Assembly: GCA_934646005.1 (NCBI GenBank)
Contig: CAKUED010000012.1
Coordinates: 33,855 to 97,854, forward strand
Origin: an uncultured Oscillospiraceae bacterium
GTDB lineage: Bacteria; Bacillota; Clostridia; Oscillospirales; Oscillospiraceae
DNA length: 64,000 nt
Reading direction: 5' to 3'
Shown: positions 34,009 to 42,469 of the stretch, in pieces
Layout: the number at the start of each line of letters is the position of its first letter
Numbering within the stretch: position 1 is the first letter of the stretch
The notes under the pieces: model-generated
What the model was told of the DNA's origin: nothing
The model's input: the letters and a program-made list of their open reading frames with translations, nothing else
Database searches by the model: none
Made by a program: the position numbers and the translations under genes

Positions 34009-34338
34009 TTATTTCTTTGCGAAGGTGCCGCTGATGCCGTAGCCGGTGTTCTCGTTCATGGTAAGGCTGCTGCCGTCCACAGAGAACGTGTAGGTAGACG
34101 GCTCGCTCCACGCCTCCAGCATCACCGTAAGCTGGTCGCCGTCGATGGTATAGGTGCCGTTCTGCTTCAAATAGGCATTCTCCATGGTGCATTTGCCTTT
34201 TCCGTTGAAGGTCCATGTGATCACACCGTCCGCGCCGAGCTCGGCAGACCATGTGCCCGCCAGCGCATCCTTGCTGCCGCAGGCGGCGAGGGTCAGGAGC
34301 GTCGCCGCGATCAGAAGCAATGCCACATACTTTTTCAT
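34009..34338 (-). CDS. small lipocalin-like lipoprotein
   Basis: 109 residues. Lipoprotein signal MKKYVALLLIAATLLTLAAC, then a compact beta-barrel-like sequence (ALAGTWSAELGADGVITWTF, GTYTIDGDQLTVMLE, YTFSVDGSSLTMN), the pattern of DUF5640 or lipocalin-like domains common in Clostridia. The start was moved from an upstream TTG to ATG 34338, preceded by GAGGG and directly opening the signal peptide. Member of the envelope cluster. Confidence 0.78.
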   Translation of the reverse strand: MKKYVALLLIAATLLTLAACGSKDALAGTWSAELGADGVITWTFNGKGKCTMENAYLKQNGTYTIDGDQLTVMLEAWSEPSTYTFSVDGSSLTMNENTGYGISGTFAKK

Positions 34339-34379
34339 TTTTTGAGTCCCTCTTTCTGAGTAGTCGTTTAACGGACGCT

Positions 34380-35150
34380 TCAGCCGTTCACCGCGCCGCC
34401 GCAGTATTCGCAGCAGCCGCTTGCGTCCGGCGTGGTGGTCGCGCCGCAGTAGGGGCAGGTGGTCGCCGCCTTGGGCGCGGCTGCCTGCTCGATCTTCTCG
34501 CGCACATCTTTTCGTACCTGCGTCAGCACCTGCCGGATCTCCTCGCCGAGCTTTTTGTAATTGCGGTACTCGACATTGGTCTCCGGGCTGCACCGGCTCG
34601 TCATACCCGGACGCATTGCGGGCGGCGGCGTGATGTCCACGGAGCTGGAGTTGAGCTGGAAGCGTATTTGGTCAAAATAGGGGTTGTTGACGAAGATGGT
34701 GATATAGAAGTTATAGGAATATTCATATCGCGGCGGGTTGTAGCTGACCTTCTTGCCGTCCTTATCCTCACGCTTGAGCTCCGAACGGCTCTCGTCAACG
34801 TCGAGATTGCAGCCGGTCACGTCCGCAAAGTCCAGAACATCCGGGTTTGCCTCCGCGAGATTTCTGGCGCGCGTCACCATGAATTTGCCCGCGTCCTCGT
34901 CAAGAAGCACCTTGGTATCCGTGCCGAGCGTCCGGGTCGTGTGGAATGCCGCGACCTTTTCCTGATTCTCCTCCCGGTAGGCAAGCTGCGCCTTGATCTC
35001 CTCAACCGTGCTGCTGCGCCGGTCGGAGAACCACGGGGAGAGCTTTTTTGCGCAGTTCTTGCAGAGATTGCCGTTCTCCAGCTTGCGGTTGCCGAGCAAG
35101 CCGATCTTATCTCCGCAAATGTCGCAATATTTCTTATCGAACAGACCCAT
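34380..35150 (-). CDS. DUF4428 zinc-ribbon protein
   Basis: 256 residues. N-terminal DUF4428 ribbon (CDICGDKIGLLGNRKLENG..CKNCAKKL), a central beta domain (TKVLLDEDAGKFMVTRARNL, YEYSYNFYITIFVNNPYFDQ) and a C-terminal ribbon CPYCGATTTPDASGCCEYCG after a helical linker. No membrane helix, so cytoplasmic. Start ATG has AGGAGG 6 bases upstream. Sits between a small membrane protein and a lipoprotein in the cluster, continuing its zinc-ribbon theme. Confidence 0.85.
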   Translation of the reverse strand: MGLFDKKYCDICGDKIGLLGNRKLENGNLCKNCAKKLSPWFSDRRSSTVEEIKAQLAYREENQEKVAAFHTTRTLGTDTKVLLDEDAGKFMVTRARNLAEANPDVLDFADVTGCNLDVDESRSELKREDKDGKKVSYNPPRYEYSYNFYITIFVNNPYFDQIRFQLNSSSVDITPPPAMRPGMTSRCSPETNVEYRNYKKLGEEIRQVLTQVRKDVREKIEQAAAPKAATTCPYCGATTTPDASGCCEYCGGAVNG

Positions 35151-35164
35151 GGCTACCTCCTGCG

Positions 35165-35584
35165 TTATGCAGCAGGCTGTGCGTCATCCGCCTTGGTGTT
35201 CAGAACAGCACCGTAGATGTACAGGACCGGCACGACCAGACCCGTGATGACGCTCAGGATGTCAAACGAACCGCCGTTGACGAGGTTCATCACGATGGCG
35301 AGGATCGCAAAGACCGCGACCACGATGCCCCAGCCGATGCAGCCCTTGGAGCCGACCGAGCTCTTGGAGTGCTTCACGCCCTTGATGCCCGCGATGAGCT
35401 GGCAGATACCGGCGACCAGCGTCAGGATCAGCGCTGCCCAGTAGCTGAACGTCAGCCCGGATGCCGCGCCGATGCCCGCTGCCAGCGCGCCCAGCCCGCC
35501 GACCAATACGCCCGCGATGATCTGGAATGCCGCGGCAATGATCATCAGAATACCCGTTACCTTCAAAAACTTGTGACCTTTCAT
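35165..35584 (-). CDS. small four-helix membrane protein
   Basis: 139 residues with four hydrophobic stretches (FLKVTGILMIIAAAFQIIAG, TFSYWAALILTLVAGICQLI, CIGWGIVVAVFAILAIVMNL, ILSVITGLVVPVLYIYGAVL). Ribosome site TAGGAGG before ATG. No catalytic motif is visible. This type of protein is common beside SPFH/DUF4428 genes in Clostridia and probably helps organise the membrane complex. Confidence 0.78.
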   Translation of the reverse strand: MKGHKFLKVTGILMIIAAAFQIIAGVLVGGLGALAAGIGAASGLTFSYWAALILTLVAGICQLIAGIKGVKHSKSSVGSKGCIGWGIVVAVFAILAIVMNLVNGGSFDILSVITGLVVPVLYIYGAVLNTKADDAQPAA

Positions 35585-35617
35585 GTTTTTTCCTCCTAAT
35601 CTTTTTTGTTTTCCTTT

Positions 35618-36712
35618 CTATTTTTCTGCAGAGCGCCGCGAACCGCACTCTGTACAGAACACATTGCTGCCGTTCGGCGCGCCGCAGCGCTCGCACGCCC
35701 AGCCGCCCTCCGGCACGGGCCGCGCCAGATAGTCCGCCTCTGCCTGCCCGGCAAGCTCCGTCAGCAGGGTAAAAAGCGTTCCGGCGTCCGCGCCCGAATA
35801 AAGATTTGTAAACGTCTGATCGTCATCTGACCACGTCGCGGCGAGATAGCTGTCCGCCGTATCCTGCGGATACGCGCCGGGACGGTACGCCGGAAGTGCC
35901 TGCGCGCGCAGCGCCTGCCCGATGTGGGTAAGCGCCTGCTGCGCCTGCTCCGGCGAAAGGGGCACGTTCGTTCTCGACACCGGCTCGCCGCTCTGCGTCC
36001 GATACCGATACGAGAAGGCAGCGCCCATGCCCTCCCGGAGCGCGCCGGGCGCGTCCTTGAGGCGGAAGCTGAAGCAGTCGGATTCTGACGGTGCGCGCTG
36101 ATCCCAGTAGATCCCGGTCAGCGCTGCCGTTTCGCGCACCTCATGCTGCTCTGCCTCCAGCTCTGACGCGGCATAGGCGTCCTCGGCAATGCCCAGCACC
36201 AGCGCCTCCAGTGCCTCCGCATGGCTGCCGCTGAGACTTTGGCGCTCCTCGCCGTCCTCGGTGCGCCAAACGACCCGGAGCTCGCTGTCCGTTCCATCCA
36301 CGGCGTCGGCAGACGGATTTTTGTACGCGGGCAGAGCTGACTCTGCCAGCGTATTCTGAAGCTCAAACCATTGCACCCAGGTAAGCTGCCAGGGGATCGG
36401 GTCGGAAAATGCATCCGTCCCGCTTTTTCTGACCTCGTCGCTGTCGGAGCGGCTCGGAAACCAGCCGGTCAGCAGCGGCATATCGTTCTCCTGATAGAAT
36501 CTCAGCGAAAAGCAGCGGTAGTAATTATCACTGCTCTGCCGCCATGAAACCTCCACCAGCTCTTTTCCTGCTCTGTAAGCATCCGGGTTTTCCATCCTGC
36601 CTCCGTCCTTGATCTGTGACGTCACGACCATCCGATACAGGGAGCACCCCGTCAGCGCGAGCATGGCAATTGCCAGCACAGCGATCAGCGCGGTCTTCCC
36701 CGCCGGTCTCAC
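35618..36712 (-). CDS. lipoprotein with C-terminal zinc ribbon
   Basis: 364 residues. GTG start overlaps the SPFH stop (GTGA), so translation is coupled. The N-terminus is a lipoprotein-like signal (GKTALIAVLAIAMLALTGCS), although it could also be a membrane anchor. Two repeats of an alpha/beta domain follow (residues about 45-185 and 190-320: YYRCFSLRFYQEN..., DCFSFRLKDAPGAL...). The C-terminus is CERCGAPNGSNVFCTECGSR, nearly the same ribbon as at the end of the SPFH protein. A zinc ribbon is normally cytoplasmic; its presence on an apparently exported protein is odd. Confidence 0.78.
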   Translation of the reverse strand: MRPAGKTALIAVLAIAMLALTGCSLYRMVVTSQIKDGGRMENPDAYRAGKELVEVSWRQSSDNYYRCFSLRFYQENDMPLLTGWFPSRSDSDEVRKSGTDAFSDPIPWQLTWVQWFELQNTLAESALPAYKNPSADAVDGTDSELRVVWRTEDGEERQSLSGSHAEALEALVLGIAEDAYAASELEAEQHEVRETAALTGIYWDQRAPSESDCFSFRLKDAPGALREGMGAAFSYRYRTQSGEPVSRTNVPLSPEQAQQALTHIGQALRAQALPAYRPGAYPQDTADSYLAATWSDDDQTFTNLYSGADAGTLFTLLTELAGQAEADYLARPVPEGGWACERCGAPNGSNVFCTECGSRRSAEK

Positions 36713-38034
36713 ACCAGATCCCCGTCGTCAAACGGGTCTCCGCACTCGGGGCAGAACTTGGGCGGATGCGCCGGGTCTTTGGGCTCCCAGCCGCACTTGT
36801 CGCAGCGGTACTGCGGAACGCCCGCGGGCTTCGGCTTGCCGCATTCGGCACAGAATTTGCCCTTGTTCACCGCGCCGCAGGCGCACGTCCAGCCGTCTGC
36901 CGCGGACTTCGGCTTGCCGCACTCGGCGCAGAATTTGCCGGTGTTGCCCGCCTTGCCGCACGCGCACGTCCAGCCGCCCGCGGGCGCTGCCGCAGGCGCG
37001 GGCTGCGCCGCCTGCTGCTGCTGCTGCGCGCCCATCTGATACAGGCTCTGCGCGTTCATGCCGCCCATCTGCCCCGCCATGTTCATGCCCATGAACGCCA
37101 TCGCAGGTCCGGCGTTCTGGTTGCTCGCCGCCGCCTGCATCGCCGCCGCCTGCGCGCCGACCATATGCGCCGCCGCGCGCGTGGGATCCATAAACGCCGC
37201 GTTGCGCTGCATCTCCTTGAGCATCTTTTCGTCCTCTTCGTTCGCCTTGACGGACGAAACGCCGAACGACACGATCTCAAGACCGCGCAGCCTGCGCCAC
37301 TTGGCTGACAGCACCTCATTGAGCGCGTCCGCCATCTCCATCGTATGACCGGGCAGCGCCGAGTAGCGGATGCCCATGTCGGAGATCCGCGCAAACGCGG
37401 GCTGAAGGGCGGTCAGCAGCTCTGTTTTGAGCTGACCGTCCAGCCGCTCCCGCGCAAATTCATCCGTCACGTTGCCGCAGACGTTCGTGTAGAACAGGAT
37501 CGGGTCGCAGATGCGGTAGCTGTACTCTCCGAAGCAGCGGATGTTGATGTCGATGTCGATGCCCGCGCGCTGATCGACCACGCGGAACGGAACGGGGCTG
37601 GGCGTGCCGTATTTGTTGCCGATCAGCTCCTTGGTGTTGAGGTAGTAGATGCGCTGATCCTTGGGGGCTTCGCCGCCGAAGGTAAAGCGCTTGCCGATGT
37701 TTTTGAACGTGTCGAGGATGCTCTGCCCGAGCTGACCGGAGAAGATGGACGGCTCGGTGGAGCTGTCATAGACGAACTCGCCCGGCTCTGCGCACAGCTC
37801 CGTGACCTTGCCCTGATCGACGAGGATCATGCACTGCCCGTCGGCAACGGCGATGACCGAGCCGTTCGTGATGATGTTTTCATTGCCCTTGTAGTTGCTG
37901 CTCCGCCCCGACACGCGGTGCAGCCCCTTGACCGCCAGCACGCTCTCAGGGATCGCCTCGCAGTAAAAATACTCCTTCCACTGGTCCGCCAGCACGCCGC
38001 CGGCCGCACCCAATGCAGCTTTGATAAGACCCAT
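36709..38034 (-). CDS. SPFH-domain protein with three zinc ribbons (YdjI-like)
   Basis: 441 residues. N-terminal SPFH/band-7 domain (about 20-250; VITNGSVIAVADGQCMILVD-type start, EIVSFGVSSVKANEEDEKM at its end), a helical Met/Ala/Gln-rich linker (about 260-335), then three C-terminal ribbons: CACGKAGNTGKFCAECGKPK, CACGAVNKGKFCAECGKPKP and CDKCGWEPKD...CPECGDP. Matches B. subtilis YdjI, formerly annotated as a virion core protein. SPFH proteins scaffold membrane microdomains. Coupled to the lipoprotein gene downstream. Confidence 0.9.
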   Translation of the reverse strand: MGLIKAALGAAGGVLADQWKEYFYCEAIPESVLAVKGLHRVSGRSSNYKGNENIITNGSVIAVADGQCMILVDQGKVTELCAEPGEFVYDSSTEPSIFSGQLGQSILDTFKNIGKRFTFGGEAPKDQRIYYLNTKELIGNKYGTPSPVPFRVVDQRAGIDIDINIRCFGEYSYRICDPILFYTNVCGNVTDEFARERLDGQLKTELLTALQPAFARISDMGIRYSALPGHTMEMADALNEVLSAKWRRLRGLEIVSFGVSSVKANEEDEKMLKEMQRNAAFMDPTRAAAHMVGAQAAAMQAAASNQNAGPAMAFMGMNMAGQMGGMNAQSLYQMGAQQQQQAAQPAPAAAPAGGWTCACGKAGNTGKFCAECGKPKSAADGWTCACGAVNKGKFCAECGKPKPAGVPQYRCDKCGWEPKDPAHPPKFCPECGDPFDDGDLV

Positions 38035-38058
38035 TGCTATGTACTCCTTTTCTCGTTA

Positions 38059-38550
38059 TTATGCCCAGGGATCTTCCGCCGCAGGAATACGGATGCCGCT
38101 GAGGATGCTGGAGTATTCCCAGAGGAACCATTCGCCGGTCGATGCCTTCTGCCGCAGCTTCATCGGCCGCGGCGAATCCGCGCCCGCCGTTTTCAGGAAC
38201 ACGCGCAGATACCCCGGCTCAATATCCTGCGGTCTGGGGTCTGCCAGCACGTTAAGCCGGTATGGCGTCTGCGGCTGATAGCCGTTTGCGGGCGCTGCGC
38301 CTTCAAAATACGCCAGCGGCAGATAGGACTTTCCGCGCAGCCGGTCGCGCAGGAACTGCGCATCGTAGGGCGTCATGGGTCTTGGACCGCGCAGAATATC
38401 CATCGCGGCAGTGCCCGCGTCCTTATCCTTGTCAAACAGTGCCAGCGCGCACAGAAACAGAGCGCAGATGTCCTCCGGCTGCCGCCCCCTGGCGGCAAGT
38501 GCTTCAAATTCCTGCAAATTCTCCGGGAGCCTCTGGATCACGACCTGCAT
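38059..38550 (-). CDS. uncharacterised small protein of the SPFH cluster
   Basis: 163 residues, no signal peptide or membrane helix. Start ATG 38550 has GGAG 8 bases upstream (the longer GTG start overlaps it). N-terminal helices (LQEFEALAARGRQPEDICAL), then a conserved-looking C-terminal half (YQPQTPYRLNVLADPRPQD, LRVFLKTAGADSPRPMKLRQ, WFLWEYSSILSGIRIP). This resembles the DUF6935-type proteins of Clostridia that accompany SPFH genes, but I am not sure of the name. Function unknown. Confidence 0.72.
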   Translation of the reverse strand: MQVVIQRLPENLQEFEALAARGRQPEDICALFLCALALFDKDKDAGTAAMDILRGPRPMTPYDAQFLRDRLRGKSYLPLAYFEGAAPANGYQPQTPYRLNVLADPRPQDIEPGYLRVFLKTAGADSPRPMKLRQKASTGEWFLWEYSSILSGIRIPAAEDPWA

Positions 38551-38565
38551 TATGAACACTCCTTT

Positions 38566-38949
38566 CTAAAGTGTGTCGATCACACCCGCGAGGTAGGTCG
38601 GCGATACCGACGCGTAGATAAAATTATCGACTCTCTGATCCTTCACCGCCTGCCGTACCTCGGCGGCAAGCAGCTCGTCTGCGTCCTCATCCACCAAAAG
38701 CAGGACCTTGCAGACCCAACTGAGCTGCTTTACAGCATTGCAAAGCTTGAGCCGTTCGCTCAGCTTCCAGATCCCCTGCCGGATGACCTCCATCACCAAC
38801 ACGTTGGCACGGCAGGTCCGGCACAGGGCAAGCGTTTCCTCCGGCTTTGAAGAGCGGTAGACAAGAAAATCCGGGTCGCATCCCGAAAGGGACTGCATGA
38901 CCGCCTCCGCCAAAAGTCCGCCCTTTATATCCAGCACGATCCTCCGCAT
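38566..38949 (-). CDS. orphan receiver-like protein with Glu at the phospho-acceptor site
   Basis: 127 residues from ATG 38949; the upstream extension to 39033 is Ala/Gly-rich and doubtful. Reads as one CheY-like domain with no output domain. LALCRTCRANVLVMEVIRQG aligns with EMCRTCSVDLILMDVQTEN of the response regulator at 41785, putting Glu54 where that protein has Asp53. The acidic pocket residues near the N-terminus and the usual Lys are not obvious. First gene of the cluster, divergent from the sensor genes. Could be a phosphorylation-independent binding partner. Confidence 0.65.
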   Translation of the reverse strand: MRRIVLDIKGGLLAEAVMQSLSGCDPDFLVYRSSKPEETLALCRTCRANVLVMEVIRQGIWKLSERLKLCNAVKQLSWVCKVLLLVDEDADELLAAEVRQAVKDQRVDNFIYASVSPTYLAGVIDTL

Positions 38950-39116
38950 CTGTGCGTTTCCACCGCCTTTCTCCCCATTTGCGACCGATGCTCCGCCTGA
39001 AGCCGCAGGCGATGCGCCGGCGGTCACCTCCATGTATTCCGCTTATATTTTAGCTTCGATCGTGCCGCCGCGCCCCCGCCGATCGGATAGGGTCTGCAAA
39101 TATTTTTTGCGCCGTG

Positions 39117-39144
39117 TTGCCTTTTTCCATCTGCATGATATACT
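39117..39144 (+). promoter_or_regulatory. promoter of the two-component operon
   Basis: TTGCCT, 16 bases, TATACT, 39 bp upstream of GTG 39183. It overlaps an alternative upstream start at 39114 and so excludes it. Confidence 0.6.
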
Positions 39145-39182
39145 ATCTCCATACAAATGTGCACAGTTGGGAGGCGTACGGT

Positions 39183-40829
39183 GTGAGCAAAGCGGCAAAA
39201 AACAGCATTTTGTGCGCCCTTGCCGCGCTGGCGCTCATTGTGCTTGCCATGTGGCTTCGATATGCCAGCCGGCATTTTTTACACGCCCGATCCTTCAATT
39301 ATCTGCGCAGCGGGATCTATGTGCTTTTGTTCAGCGCGTGGTGCTACTCCCTTTGGCTTCGCATCGTGCAGACGCAGGTGCGGCACTATCTGCTGGCGAT
39401 CTCGGCGCTGATGGTGCTGTGGATCGTTCTGCGCTCGATCAAATTTTCCATTGAAAACACGGACGCGGAACGCTGGCTGTGGTATTTCTACTATTTTCCG
39501 ATGCTGTTCATCCCGATGCTGTCGGTCTTTGTCTCCCGGTCGCTGGGCAAGGGAGAGGATTTTCGGCTGCCGCGATGGGCAAATCTTCTGTTTTTCCCGA
39601 CGGTGCTGCTGCTTTTGCTCGTTCTGACCAACGATCTGCATCAGCGGGTGTTTTCCTTCCCGTCCGGCGTTTTATCGGATCAGGACTACCGATATGAGCT
39701 CGGCTTTTTCCTCGTGCTGGGCTGGGAGGCGCTGTGCGCGGCATCCGCGTTTCTTTCGATGGTGAAAAACTGCCGCATCCCGCGCAGCAGGCGGATCCGC
39801 TGGCTGCCGCTGGTCCCGCTCGCGCTTTCGCTGGTCTATGCTTACGCGTATGTGAAAAAGGTCCATTGGGTCTGGGTGCTCGCGGGCGATATGACGGTGT
39901 CGCAGTGCCTGATCTTTGCGAGCATCCTGGAATGCTGCATCCAATGCGGGCTGATCCAGTCCAATCTCGGATATGACGAGCTTTTTGAGGCAACGAGCCT
40001 GCCCGTCCAGATCACAGATCCTGCGCTCTGCCCCAGATATGTGTCTGTCGCCATGCGGGGGGTATTGCCGCAGGACGCGCTGCGGCATATGCAGCAGGAG
40101 ACCGTCCATCTGGACGGCGATACGCTTTTGAAGCGGCACAGGCTGCGCCGCGGCTGGGTGTTCTGGAAGGAGGATATCGCCGCGCTGAATCAGACCCGAA
40201 GGGAGCTGGAGCTGACACGCGATGAGCTGCGGGACACCGGCGACGTTCTGGCGGCGGAGAATGCGCAGCACGCAAGATGGCTGCGGCTGACGGAGGAAAA
40301 CCGCCTGTATGACATGATGGAGGCGCAGACCGCACCGCAGATCGCGATGCTGCGGGAGCTTCTGACCGAGCTGCAACAGACGCAGGAGCTGGACAGAGCC
40401 AGACGCCTGCTCGGGCAGGTCATCATGATCGGGACCTACATCAAGCGCAGAAGCAACCTGATCTTTGTCGGCGTGCAGCGCGGCGCGATCAGCGTGCAGG
40501 AGCTTCGGCTGTGTCTCAATGAATCCTCTGAAAACATCAATGTCTATGGCGCTGACTGCAAGGCGATCGTCAAAGGGGATGGTCAGCTTACCGTCGAACA
40601 GGCAATGCAGATCTACGACCTGTTTGAGGCGGTCGTAGAGATAGAGTTGGAATCGCTGCGCGCGCTGCTGATCTCCATAGAGGTCGGCGCACAGGTGGAA
40701 GTGACTCTCTGCGTTTCGGCGGCGAAGCCGCTCTGCGGGCTGCGTGCGCGGTTTCCAGATCTGGAATGGGAGCAGGATGAGGACGGGCTGCAATATGTGA
40801 CGCGGAAGCTGGAAAGATCGAGAGGGTAA
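39183..40829 (+). CDS. 7TM sensor with degenerate kinase region
   Basis: 548 residues, GTG start with GGGAGG 8 bases upstream. The first about 225 residues carry seven hydrophobic helices, as in 7TM-type histidine kinase N-termini. Next comes a PAS-like segment (LFEATSLPVQITDPALCPRY), a coiled coil (NQTRRELELTRDELRDTGDV), then a helical pair (RLYDMMEAQTAPQIAMLREL) where a histidine kinase would have its phospho-His; no suitable His is seen. The ATPase lobe lacks recognisable N and G boxes. It therefore looks like a signal-input protein acting through the soluble kinase encoded 6 bp downstream. Confidence 0.78.
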   Translation: MSKAAKNSILCALAALALIVLAMWLRYASRHFLHARSFNYLRSGIYVLLFSAWCYSLWLRIVQTQVRHYLLAISALMVLWIVLRSIKFSIENTDAERWLWYFYYFPMLFIPMLSVFVSRSLGKGEDFRLPRWANLLFFPTVLLLLLVLTNDLHQRVFSFPSGVLSDQDYRYELGFFLVLGWEALCAASAFLSMVKNCRIPRSRRIRWLPLVPLALSLVYAYAYVKKVHWVWVLAGDMTVSQCLIFASILECCIQCGLIQSNLGYDELFEATSLPVQITDPALCPRYVSVAMRGVLPQDALRHMQQETVHLDGDTLLKRHRLRRGWVFWKEDIAALNQTRRELELTRDELRDTGDVLAAENAQHARWLRLTEENRLYDMMEAQTAPQIAMLRELLTELQQTQELDRARRLLGQVIMIGTYIKRRSNLIFVGVQRGAISVQELRLCLNESSENINVYGADCKAIVKGDGQLTVEQAMQIYDLFEAVVEIELESLRALLISIEVGAQVEVTLCVSAAKPLCGLRARFPDLEWEQDEDGLQYVTRKLERSRG

Positions 40830-40835
40830 AGGCGT

Positions 40836-41804
40836 ATGGACAGGATCAAGGAAAGCTTCGACAGTCTGCCCATCGCGGTCTGCTTCTTCGATAAAAACGG
40901 CGTGGTGCGGCTGGTCAACCGCCGGATGCTCGTCATTGCGAGCTGGCTGCGAAGGGGCGGCATACAGGTGCTTGCGGAGCTGCAGAGCACCCTGCAAGCG
41001 CCGCCTGCAAACGTGCGCTGCCTGGACCCGCGCCTTCAGATCTACCGCTTCCCGGACGGAAAGGCGCTGCGCTTTGCGCAGGAGCAGATCACAACAAAGG
41101 CAGGCGTCCAATATACGCAGGTCACCGCCGCGGACGTTACGGAGCTGATCCGGGAGCAGGACCAGTTGAAGGCGGAAAACGCGAAGCTGGAGGAGGCGAA
41201 TGCGCGCCTTCGGCGGCTGCTCGCGCAGATGCCGGAGATCATCCGAAAGGAGGAGACGCTGGCGATGAAGCTGCGTGTGCACGATGACATCGGGCACAGC
41301 ATCCTCGCGGCGCGCCGGGTGCTGCTCCAGTGTGCAGACCAGAAGGAGATCCGCGCAAACGCGGCGCTGTGGGAGCAGTCGATCTCGGTGCTTTACCGCT
41401 TCAGCCAGATGACGGCGTGCGCCGAACCGCTGGACGCGGCAAAAAAACGCGCGGAGGAGCTGGGCGTCAAGGTCCTGCTGACCGGGGATGAGACGCAAGC
41501 GCAGCGGATACGCGCCCTGATCGCACTGGCGATCTGCGAATGCGCGGCGAACTGTGTCCGTCACGCAGACGGCACGGAGCTGTATGTACGCCTATGGCGG
41601 AAGCCGGGCAGCCTGGAGGTGTCTCTGACCAACAACGGCGCAGTGCCGAAGGGAGAGATCACGGAGGGCGGAGGGCTTTCCATGCTGCGTCAGCGCGTAG
41701 AGGAAGCAAACGGCAAAATGGAGATCCAGAGCATCCCCTGCTTCAGGCTGATGCTCGATCTGCCGGAAAAGGAGGAGACGGCGCATGAGAGTAATGATCG
41801 TTGA
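40836..41804 (+). CDS. soluble sensor histidine kinase (HisKA_3 type)
   Basis: 322 residues, no membrane helix. PAS-like N-terminus (SLPIAVCFFDKNGVVRLVNR), coiled coil (EQDQLKAENAKLEEANARL), then KLRVHDDIGHSILAARRVLL, where His149 fits the RxxHDxxGH box of NarX/LiaS-type kinases. The ATPase domain has an N box (ECAANCVRHA) and G box (GGGLSMLRQRV). It overlaps the response regulator by 20 bases. Membrane input must come from a partner, most simply the 7TM protein encoded just upstream. Confidence 0.86.
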   Translation: MDRIKESFDSLPIAVCFFDKNGVVRLVNRRMLVIASWLRRGGIQVLAELQSTLQAPPANVRCLDPRLQIYRFPDGKALRFAQEQITTKAGVQYTQVTAADVTELIREQDQLKAENAKLEEANARLRRLLAQMPEIIRKEETLAMKLRVHDDIGHSILAARRVLLQCADQKEIRANAALWEQSISVLYRFSQMTACAEPLDAAKKRAEELGVKVLLTGDETQAQRIRALIALAICECAANCVRHADGTELYVRLWRKPGSLEVSLTNNGAVPKGEITEGGGLSMLRQRVEEANGKMEIQSIPCFRLMLDLPEKEETAHESNDR

Positions 41805-42411
41805 GGACCAGACCATGATCCGCAGTCTGCTGGAAAGCTATTTCCGTGCCGAGGACGGATACCAGATCGTAGCGTCCATTCCCGGCGCAAAGCAGGCGGT
41901 CGAGATGTGCCGGACGTGCTCTGTCGATCTGATTTTGATGGATGTGCAGACGGAGAACCGTGAGAACGGGCTGACTGCCGTTCGCCAGATCAAAGCCATC
42001 CAGCCGAATAGCAAGGTCATCGTTGTGACCTCGCTGATCGACTGCGCCGTTCTGGACGAGGCAAGGAGGGTCGGGGCTGACAGCCTGTGGTACAAGGACT
42101 CCACGCAGAAGCGCCTCATGGATGTCGTCCGGCAGACGATGACCGGGGAGCACATCTTTCCGAACGCACCTCCGACAGTCGAGATCGGCATGGCAAAAAG
42201 CACGGAATTTACAAAGACAGAGCTGAAGGTCCTGCGGCATCTGCTGCGGGGGCTGTCCTATACGCGCATTGCCGCCGAGATGGGCTGCGAGATGTCAACG
42301 GTCAAATTCCATGTGGCAAATATGCTGCAAAAAACTGGACTGGAAAACAAGCTCCAGCTTGCCCTGGCAGTCAGCGACGCCAAGCTGATTGCCGATCTGG
42401 CGGAAGAGTAA
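41785..42411 (+). CDS. NarL/FixJ-family response regulator
   Basis: 208 residues. Receiver domain with acidic pair (VEDQT), phospho-acceptor Asp53 in LILMDVQTEN, Thr82 and Lys104 (LWYKDS), followed by a LuxR-type helix-turn-helix (ELKVLRHLLRGLSYTRIAAE, MSTVKFHVANML). Partner of the overlapping histidine kinase. The nearest divergent target is the 11-kb envelope cluster starting at 38949, which it may control. Confidence 0.93.
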   Translation: MRVMIVEDQTMIRSLLESYFRAEDGYQIVASIPGAKQAVEMCRTCSVDLILMDVQTENRENGLTAVRQIKAIQPNSKVIVVTSLIDCAVLDEARRVGADSLWYKDSTQKRLMDVVRQTMTGEHIFPNAPPTVEIGMAKSTEFTKTELKVLRHLLRGLSYTRIAAEMGCEMSTVKFHVANMLQKTGLENKLQLALAVSDAKLIADLAEE

Positions 42412-42469
42412 TGGGATTTGATTTTCTGCTTGTGCAGCCACAGGTATTTATTGAAAAGAAGAAGCCGCG

